From MADRE2 sp964397015 (GTDB lineage Bacteria; Desulfobacterota; Desulfobacteria; Desulfobacterales; Desulfobacteraceae), in the NCBI GenBank assembly GCA_964397015.1, contig CAYNHL010000016.1, positions 1-41,728 of the forward strand: DNA of 41,728 nucleotides, written 5' to 3'. The notes beneath the pieces were generated by a model. It was given only the letters and a program-made list of their open reading frames with translations, ran no database searches and had not been told where the DNA came from. The position numbers and the translations under genes were made by a program. Of the stretch, positions 9,098 through 15,245 are shown piece by piece. Numbering within the stretch: the first letter of the stretch is position 1; every line of letters starts with the position of its first letter.

Positions 9098-9946
9098 ATG
9101 GAATTTTCGGTACTTGGATCAGGGGGATGCATGGTCATCCCCAAACCATTGTGCAGGTGTCGCGTCTGCAAAGAAGCCCGGCTGAAGGGGTTCCCGTTCG
9201 AAAGAGGGGGACCGTCGGCTTTTCTGCACGATGAGAACATCCTGATAGATACCCCGGCCGAAATATCCAGGCAGCTCAACCGGTCCGATATAAATGAAAT
9301 CAATCATCTGATGCTCACACACCTGGACCCGGATCATGTGGAAGGGTTCCGGGTGGTTGAGCAGATGACCATAGATTTCAGGACCTGGGAGGCTTTTCCG
9401 AAGAAAACAATCCGCCTTGTGCTGCCTCGGCAGTTACTGGAAAGTTTCAGGAAAGTCAGCACGGCATACGGATCCATGGTTTCATTTTACGAAAAATCAG
9501 GGTTTCTTTCCTGTGTACCTTTTGAAAGTGAAATCACCATCGGTGATGTCAAGGTTACAGCCCTGCCGGTGGACCGGGGAGACCAGGTCGCCTACATCTA
9601 CGTGTTTGAAAAAAACGGCTGCAAAGCTGTGTATGCGCCCTGTGATATCAAACCCTTTCCTGAAAAGGAACCTGCGGTTCAAAATCCGGATCTGCTGTTT
9701 ATCCAGCCGGGCCTGTTTGAAAACGGTTTGAAAGACGGTTTTGTTTACCCGGGAGATCATATCTCCAGGACAACGCTGTATACCTTTGACCAGACCGTTG
9801 ATCTGAGCCGGAGGATAAATGCAGAGCAGGTCGTTTTCATTCATCTGGAGGAATACTGGAATCGAAGTTTTACTGATTACCTGGCCCTTCAGGCAGCTTT
9901 TGAAAACATGGTGTTTGCCTATGACGGGATGCGGTTCACCATATAA
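9098..9946 (+). CDS. PhnP-like MBL-fold metallo-hydrolase
   Basis: A 282-residue metallo-beta-lactamase-fold protein. The N-terminus has a CxCxxC cluster (C19, C21, C24), like the structural zinc site of PhnP (5-phosphoribosyl 1,2-cyclic phosphate phosphodiesterase). The metal motif is THLDPDH (H75, D77, D79, H80), so the usual HxHxDH has its second histidine replaced by aspartate. Later metal-ligand candidates are CDIKPF and the C-terminal IHLEEYW. PhnP works in C-P lyase pathways, but no phn gene is visible here, so the substrate is probably different. It starts 20 nt after the amidotransferase stop with a weak ribosome binding site, suggesting translational coupling. Confidence 0.75.
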   Translation: MEFSVLGSGGCMVIPKPLCRCRVCKEARLKGFPFERGGPSAFLHDENILIDTPAEISRQLNRSDINEINHLMLTHLDPDHVEGFRVVEQMTIDFRTWEAFPKKTIRLVLPRQLLESFRKVSTAYGSMVSFYEKSGFLSCVPFESEITIGDVKVTALPVDRGDQVAYIYVFEKNGCKAVYAPCDIKPFPEKEPAVQNPDLLFIQPGLFENGLKDGFVYPGDHISRTTLYTFDQTVDLSRRINAEQVVFIHLEEYWNRSFTDYLALQAAFENMVFAYDGMRFTI

Positions 9947-9965
9947 ATAATTATGAGGTAAATAA

Positions 9966-11144
9966 ATGAATTTAGTGAGCAATGATTATCTGGACAAGAT
10001 CCATCAAGACGCTTTGCGGATACTGGAAGAGACAGGGATAAGATGCAGTTCTCCGGAGGTCAGGCAAATCCTTGAAGATACGGGCATGGCAGCCTATGAT
10101 GACACTACCGGGCATTTGTATGTCCTGTCGCCCCTTGTGGAACAGGCACTTGCCACCACCCCCAAAAGGGACCAGTACTGGATAAAGGAGAATTCCTTCG
10201 GCGTAGGCGGGACCGCCCCGTTTGTCTATGACGATAACACCAGAGAGCTTATTCAGCCGACGTTTGAACATATTGCAAAGATAGCCAGTATTGTCAACCA
10301 GACCGATGTGATCGATTTCATGGCCAGGGGAGTGCTTGTTCCCAAGCAGGAAGTCAAGGTCATGGAGACCATTATAGAAAACTGTGACAAACCGGTCTAC
10401 GCGGCTGCCGTCACTGAAGAGGGAATTGAAAAGGCCAGCCGGATCCACAATACCCGGGGAGGCTTTACCATCCAGTTTTCCATCATAAACAGCCCCTTGA
10501 ATATCATCGACAGTATGATACCCCCGTTTTTATCCTGTGTGCGAAAAGGCATTCCAATCTATGTTTCAACAATGCCAATGGCAGGACTGTCTGCTCCATA
10601 TTCAATGTCCAGCCTGATCACACTGACCCATGCAGAGGCCCTGTTCGGGATTACGCTGGCACAGGTTGTAAATCCCGGCGTTATGGTGGTTCATGCAGGC
10701 CTGCCGTCTATTGCCAGCATAAAGGACAATTACGCGGTAAATCTAGGGCTTACATCATTCAACATTGCCAACCTCATCATGGAAAAGGTAAACAAGCGCC
10801 TGGATCTGCCGTCAATTCAGACCGCCTGTACCACCAGCCAGGAGCATCCCAACGAGATAGCTGAAAAAGAAGCTGTCAATGGATATGCATTAATGAAAAA
10901 GTACGGTTTTCACCAGATGCGGCACAGTTTCGGCTTTTTAAAGGAGCTGGTCTCCTTTTCCATTGCCAAGCTCGAACGTCATATCGACCTTTGCCGTCAG
11001 ACCACGCCGGACCAGGCGCCTGAATACGAGGTGGAGGCCTATGACCCCGAAGGAGTCGAAGTTATCATGCGTAACGGCAGCCAGGCCAATTACATGAGAG
11101 ATAACCACACAGTGAAGAACACTGGAAAAACATTTTTAGTTTGA
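9966..11144 (+). CDS. Short MttB-family corrinoid methyltransferase paralogue 2
   Basis: A 392-residue MttB-superfamily protein, clearly related to the one at 6196: both share GGTAPF/YxYDD, TMPMAGLSAPYS, THAEALFGITLAQVVNPG, and the TACTT motif near residue 280. It lacks the C-terminal part of full-size MttB and has no in-frame amber codon. A GAGGT sequence sits 10 nt before the ATG. The corrinoid protein follows after 30 nt, so this enzyme and that protein are probably made together, and the corrinoid protein would be the methyl acceptor. The paralogues may form a heteromer or act on different substrates; sequence alone cannot decide. Confidence 0.82.
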   Translation: MNLVSNDYLDKIHQDALRILEETGIRCSSPEVRQILEDTGMAAYDDTTGHLYVLSPLVEQALATTPKRDQYWIKENSFGVGGTAPFVYDDNTRELIQPTFEHIAKIASIVNQTDVIDFMARGVLVPKQEVKVMETIIENCDKPVYAAAVTEEGIEKASRIHNTRGGFTIQFSIINSPLNIIDSMIPPFLSCVRKGIPIYVSTMPMAGLSAPYSMSSLITLTHAEALFGITLAQVVNPGVMVVHAGLPSIASIKDNYAVNLGLTSFNIANLIMEKVNKRLDLPSIQTACTTSQEHPNEIAEKEAVNGYALMKKYGFHQMRHSFGFLKELVSFSIAKLERHIDLCRQTTPDQAPEYEVEAYDPEGVEVIMRNGSQANYMRDNHTVKNTGKTFLV

Positions 11145-11174
11145 AGATTAACCCAGCAAAGGAGAAATAATATC

Positions 11175-11816
11175 ATGTCTGACATGCAGAATTTGAAAGA
11201 CGCCATTCTTGAAGGTGATGAAAATAAAGTTAAACTGCTTGTAATGGAAGCGGTAAACCAGGGACAGAAACCAGGGGATATCATGAACCAGGGTATGATA
11301 CCTGCAATGGATATCGTTGGTGAAAAAATGGAAGAAGAAGAAATGTTCATACCTGAAGTCCTGATGTCCGCAAGGGCCATGACCGCAGGTGTCGAACTGC
11401 TCAAGCCCCATCTCACGGCAGAGGAGAATGAATCTTCGGTCAAGGGCGTTGCCGTAATAGGCTCTGTCCAGGGAGACCTCCATGATATTGGAAAGAACCT
11501 GGTCCGTATGTTGATGGAAGGCGCGGGATTCACAGTCATTGACCTTGGCACGAATGTGGAATCCGAAACCTTTATTTCCACCATAAAGGAAAAAAATGCC
11601 AATCTTCTTGGAATGTCAGCGCTTTTGACCACTACCATGCCGGTGATGAAAGAGGTCATAGGCCTGCTTGAAAAAAATGATTTAAGGGACCGCGTCAAAG
11701 TACTCATCGGAGGCGCACCGGTAACAGATGCCTATGCAAAGGAAATCGGCGCAGATGGATATGGCGCGGATGCCGGTTCTGCAGTCCGGATGGCAAAAGC
11801 ACTTATCCAGAAATAG
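11175..11816 (+). CDS. Corrinoid (B12-binding) methyl-carrier protein
   Basis: A 213-residue protein of the MtbC/MttC/MtgC type. Residues 1-90 form the helical cap domain (B12-binding 2). Residues 91-213 form the Rossmann cobalamin domain with GDLHDIGKN (D101, H103, G106), where His103 would be the lower axial cobalt ligand. It is followed by SALLTTTM and GGAPVT, both typical. It accepts a methyl group on cob(I)amide from an MttB-family enzyme and passes it on to a second methyltransferase. Only one carrier is present for three MttB-type proteins in this window. No RamA-type reductive activator or MtbA/MtgA-type methyltransferase is present within the window. Confidence 0.93.
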   Translation: MSDMQNLKDAILEGDENKVKLLVMEAVNQGQKPGDIMNQGMIPAMDIVGEKMEEEEMFIPEVLMSARAMTAGVELLKPHLTAEENESSVKGVAVIGSVQGDLHDIGKNLVRMLMEGAGFTVIDLGTNVESETFISTIKEKNANLLGMSALLTTTMPVMKEVIGLLEKNDLRDRVKVLIGGAPVTDAYAKEIGADGYGADAGSAVRMAKALIQK

Positions 11817-11847
11817 CAGTTTTTTCATTCTGCCAAAATTTTGAATC

Positions 11848-11864
11848 TGTCTTTTCAAGACAGG
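11848..11864 (+). other. Intercistronic hairpin after the corrinoid gene
   Basis: CTGTCTT (11848-11854) pairs with AAGACAG (11858-11864) around a 3-nt loop. There is no T-run behind it, so it may stabilise or process the mRNA, raising corrinoid protein over the next gene, rather than terminate. Confidence 0.35.
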
Positions 11865-11901
11865 ATAAACACTTCCAACCAAAACCAGGGGGAATATACC
11901 A

Positions 11902-13320
11902 ATGGCTAAAATATGCAGCAATCAACATTCTTTATTGAGTCCTTATGCAGGCAAGATTTCCGACGGACAGTCCCAGAAACTGTACTGGGCCTGTCTTGAA
12001 ATACTGGAGAGGACCGGTGTCTGCCTGTATGACCAGGAAGCTGTCGATCTTTTGAAAAATGCAGGAGCGGAGGTAACGGACGGCAATCGTGTCCGTATAC
12101 CATCAGGCATGGTTGAAAAGGCTTTCAGCACTGTTCCCAAAAATGTTACACTGTATGACCGTAATGGAAAGCGGAAAATGCAGGTCGGCGGCAACCGCAG
12201 TTATTTCGGCACCGGATCGGACTGTCTTCACGTGATAGACCACCGCACCGGAGAAAGGCGGCTCGCTGTCCTGAAGGACATTGTCGAGGGCATGACTGTT
12301 TGTGATGCACTCGATCATATCGATTTTGTCATGTGCATGTTCTTGCCCTCCGATGTACCCCAGGATATCCTGGACCGGTACGAAATGGAGGCCATGCTCA
12401 ACCATACCATCAAGCCCATTGTCTATGTGACCACTGAATTTTCCGGGTGTCGTGATGCGGTAAAAATGGCTGAAATTGTGGCTGGTGGCGAGGATGAACT
12501 TCGCTATAAGCCTTTTGCATCATGTTATATCAATGTTACCACCGGGCTGCGCCACAATGAAGAGGCATTGCAGAAACTGCTGTACCTGTCCGGCAAGGGG
12601 CTGCCCTTCACCTATATCCCGTCCGCCCAGGGGGGAGTTACGGCTCCTATCACCATTGCCGGGACCATGGCGGTCAATAACGCAGGCGTACTGGCAGGCC
12701 TTGTCCTGTCCCAGCTCAAGAGGGAAGGGGCGCCATTTATCATGCCGGGATGGGGCGGCAATATGCTGGACATGAAAACCACTATCCAGCCCTATGCCGA
12801 TCCTGAAAAGCGGGGACAGGCGATTGATTTTGCAAATTATCTCGGATTGCCGACCTTCAGTCTCGCAGGATGCAGTGAATCAAAGATGGTGGACCAGCAG
12901 GCAGCGGCAGAAGCTGCCCTGACATTGTTTACAGATGCCATGTTCGGCGGTAACCTGATCCATGATGTAGGGTACCTGGAATCCGGTCTTTCAGGATCAT
13001 TGCCCCAGCTGACCATCTGCAATGAAATTATAAGCTGGCTTGAAGCTTTTATGAAGGAAACTGAAATCAACGATGATACCCTGGCCTTGGATTTGATAGA
13101 CGAGGTAGGTCCGGACGGCCAGTATCTGGATAACCCCCATACGCTGAAACATTTCCGTGAACGTTGGTATCCCAAGCTTTTTGACAGGTCCAATTATAAC
13201 GGCTGGAAGAAAAAAGGTTCAAAAGACCTTGGACAGCGGGCATCCGATTATGTGGACAAGATCCTTGAATCCCACAAGCCCGAACCTCTCGACGCCAAGC
13301 TTGCAAAAGAAATACATGCC
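11902..13320 (+). CDS. Full-length MttB/MtgB-like methyltransferase, 3' end lost in gap
   Basis: 473 codons are visible before the 100-N gap. The protein shows the standard MttB-superfamily pattern: N-terminal helices, GGNRSYFGTGSD, the stretch around GGVTAPITIAG, AGCSESKMVDQQAA, NLIHDVGYLESGLSGS, and the tail TLKHFRERWYPKLFDR. These match the non-pyrrolysine glycine betaine methyltransferase MtgB group; no amber codon interrupts it. Only about 10-20 residues should be missing, judged by family length. After the gap a frame ends with TGA at 13441-13443, but the gap length is nominal, so that end is not reliable. GGGGGA precedes the ATG. It probably demethylates a quaternary amine onto the corrinoid protein encoded just upstream. 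Confidence 0.85.
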
Positions 13321-13420
13321 NNNNNNNNNNNNNNNNNNNNNNNNNNNNNNNNNNNNNNNNNNNNNNNNNNNNNNNNNNNNNNNNNNNNNNNNNNNNNNNN
13401 NNNNNNNNNNNNNNNNNNNN
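13321..13420. other. Assembly gap of 100 N
   Basis: Exactly 100 undetermined bases, the conventional size for a scaffold join of unknown length. It interrupts the end of the methyltransferase gene, and could hide further sequence before the amidase gene at 13505. Confidence 0.97.
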
Positions 13421-13504
13421 CCGGTTTTGTCGAGGTGTTTTGATTTACCTTTTTCCTGGTACATGATACATTCGTGCTCATATTGAATTTACAGGAGAAA
13501 AACC

Positions 13505-14449
13505 ATGCGGATTTCAATTTGTCAGACATCACCGGTGCTTCTTGATTTTAAAACCAATATGGAGACCGTAATTTCACACATTCATGCGTGCAGGGAAAAA
13601 GGAGCGGATCTTGTGGTCTTTCCGGAACTGGCCCTGACCGGGTATTTTGTCGGGTTGAATTATCATCACGCAGCTCGGCGTATGGATTCCGTCGATATCC
13701 AGAAACTTGCGGCTGCCACCAAAGGCACCGCGGCCGTCATCGGTTTTATTGAAGAATCCCAGTCCATGAATTTTTACAATGCCGCCCTGGTGGCAGTGGA
13801 CGGGAGGGCTCTTTTTTCCTACCGCAAGTTGAATCTTCCCAACTACGGCGTGTTTGAAGAACGCAAATTTTTTGCCTCTGGAAAACATATCCGTTCTTTC
13901 AGGCTCAAGGAATTCAATATATCGGTATTTATCTGCAACGATTTATGGCATCCTTCGCTTCCATATCTTGGAGTGACAGAAAAAGCGGATGTTTTTATTT
14001 CCATTTTCAATTCATCACAGGGCTCCATGGGTACCGAGTTCAGCAATATTGAAAGCTGGGAAATCATCAATAAATTTTATTCCCGCGTCTTCGGGATTTA
14101 TAATATATGTGCAAACCGGGTGGGCAAGGAAAGTCCCGAGGACAAGCGACAGGCATCGGGGGAAGATAAAGAGGCCCTGGAAAAGACGCCTGAAGCATTT
14201 TTACTTCCCGAAATCGACAAATCCTACCAGTTCTGGGGAGGCAGCTCCATTATCAATCCATTCGGGCAGGAAATATACAAGGCCCGTTTGTACGAACCCG
14301 ATGTCATCATGGGAGATGTTTCCAAGGATTTTATACGGCGCAAACGCATCCTGTTGCCCTACCTGCGCAATGACGATCCCTATTTCACACATCGTGAGCT
14401 GGACCGGATACTGTTTCGAAAAAGTACAATGGAGGACACAAACAACTGA
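13505..14449 (+). CDS. Carbon-nitrogen hydrolase (nitrilase superfamily amidase)
   Basis: A 314-residue member of the nitrilase superfamily with the complete Glu-Lys-Cys triad: E41 in FPELALTGY, K108 in YRKLNLPNYG and C144 in ICNDLWHP. These enzymes hydrolyse amides, N-carbamoyl compounds or, as the glutaminase part of NAD synthetase, glutamine. An insertion rich in Glu, Lys and Asp occurs at about residues 215-240, before the WGGSSIINPFG segment. ACAGGAG lies 7 nt before the ATG. It is the last gene of the methyltransferase cluster and would release ammonia or an amine from an amide, the opposite of what the upstream asparagine-synthase-like enzyme does. The substrate is unknown. Confidence 0.85.
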   Translation: MRISICQTSPVLLDFKTNMETVISHIHACREKGADLVVFPELALTGYFVGLNYHHAARRMDSVDIQKLAAATKGTAAVIGFIEESQSMNFYNAALVAVDGRALFSYRKLNLPNYGVFEERKFFASGKHIRSFRLKEFNISVFICNDLWHPSLPYLGVTEKADVFISIFNSSQGSMGTEFSNIESWEIINKFYSRVFGIYNICANRVGKESPEDKRQASGEDKEALEKTPEAFLLPEIDKSYQFWGGSSIINPFGQEIYKARLYEPDVIMGDVSKDFIRRKRILLPYLRNDDPYFTHRELDRILFRKSTMEDTNN

Positions 14450-14450
14450 G

Positions 14451-14471
14451 AGCCTGCGCTGTCGGGCTTTT
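14451..14471 (+). terminator. Weak terminator after the amidase gene
   Basis: AGCC (14451-14454) and GGCT (14465-14468) with an inner CG/CG pair form a short bulged stem followed by TTTT. It sits right after the stop codon at 14449 and before the convergent MarR gene. Confidence 0.3.
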
Positions 14472-14481
14472 AAGGCTGAGC

Positions 14482-14988
14482 TTAAATCTCTGTGTCTTCT
14501 ATGATATCTTCAGGCTGCAGCAGGTGTTTGGGCGGTATCGAGTATTTACCTGTCTTCTGGGGCTGTCCCAGCATGTCCACCAGCAGTTCAAGACCCCAGA
14601 GGATCATGGACACATCTTCTGTTTTCATGTTTTCAAGCTTGTCGATGAACCGGTGATGGATAGGGGTCGGGGCATCCTTGACAAACTTCAAACCTGCTTC
14701 GGTCGTTTCGATGTGGACCTGGCGCCGGTCTTTGCTGATCCTGACACGCTGGACCAGTTTACGTCTTTCAAGCCTGTCGATGATTCCTGTAACAGTGCTG
14801 TTATTGATGAAAACGATTTTTGAAAGAGCTCCGATGGCAATCGGGCCGTGATTGGCTACTTCTTTCAGGCAGATCAGCTGGGGCAGGGTAATATGGTATC
14901 TTTCCTGCAAGTGTTTGGAATGACGGGACATTTCCTGTACAATCTGACGCAGTCTCATCATGATCTGCATGCTGATGTTTTCTTCCAT
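14482..14988 (-). CDS. MarR family transcriptional regulator
   Basis: A 168-residue winged-helix regulator. The core shows LPQLICLKEVANHGPIAIGALSKIVFINNSTVTGIIDRLERRKLVQRVRISKDRRQVHI: recognition helix with NNSTVTGIIDRLE and a wing containing SKDRR, the MarR signature. N- and C-terminal helices serve dimerisation. It is divergent from the hybrid kinase gene across 257 nt that hold a pair of inverted 10-mers, and convergent with the methyltransferase cluster. Targets may be its own promoter, the kinase gene or the cluster. The C-terminal 25 residues (after QPQKTGKYS) extend beyond the usual 140-150. Confidence 0.9.
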   Translation of the reverse strand: MEENISMQIMMRLRQIVQEMSRHSKHLQERYHITLPQLICLKEVANHGPIAIGALSKIVFINNSTVTGIIDRLERRKLVQRVRISKDRRQVHIETTEAGLKFVKDAPTPIHHRFIDKLENMKTEDVSMILWGLELLVDMLGQPQKTGKYSIPPKHLLQPEDIIEDTEI

Positions 14989-15055
14989 AAGGGTATCATG
15001 CCTTTCGGGTGTGAATACAATTGTTTGATTCTATTACTCTTATACCGGATAATGG

Positions 15056-15131
15056 CCTGTCATGGCAAGTGTTAAACAATACTGGCTGTCAAAGTAAAAG
15101 GCACATTTTTAAATCCCGTCTCCATGACAGG
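15056..15131. promoter_or_regulatory. Inverted 10-mer pair in the MarR/kinase divergent region
   Basis: CCTGTCATGG at 15056-15065 recurs as its exact reverse complement CCATGACAGG at 15122-15131, with 56 nt between. Both lie upstream of the kinase promoter and upstream of the MarR start (14988). Two oppositely oriented protein-binding sites are the simplest reading. The rest of 14989-15245 holds no gene. Confidence 0.4.
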
Positions 15132-15148
15132 ATAAAGGCAAAGAAAGC

Positions 15149-15178
15149 TTGACGTTTTCAGGAATATCAGACTATATT
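15149..15178 (+). promoter_or_regulatory. Candidate sigma-70 promoter for the hybrid kinase
   Basis: TTGACG (15149-15154), 18-nt spacer, TATATT (15173-15178). It is about 70 nt before the kinase start at 15246 and just downstream of the inverted 10-mer pair. Confidence 0.45.
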
Positions 15179-15245
15179 TTCATTACTTCAACGATTATGA
15201 CGGGGTCAGGCTCGTTTTGCCCCTCTTAACTCTTAAAGGCTGACG

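Noticed and set aside
6196..13320. Pyrrolysine (amber) codon in the MttB genes
   Set aside because: All three frames are open with no internal TAG; these are non-pyrrolysine members.
13421..13443. C-terminal end of the third methyltransferase after the gap
   Set aside because: The frame across 100 N is meaningless because the true gap length is unknown.
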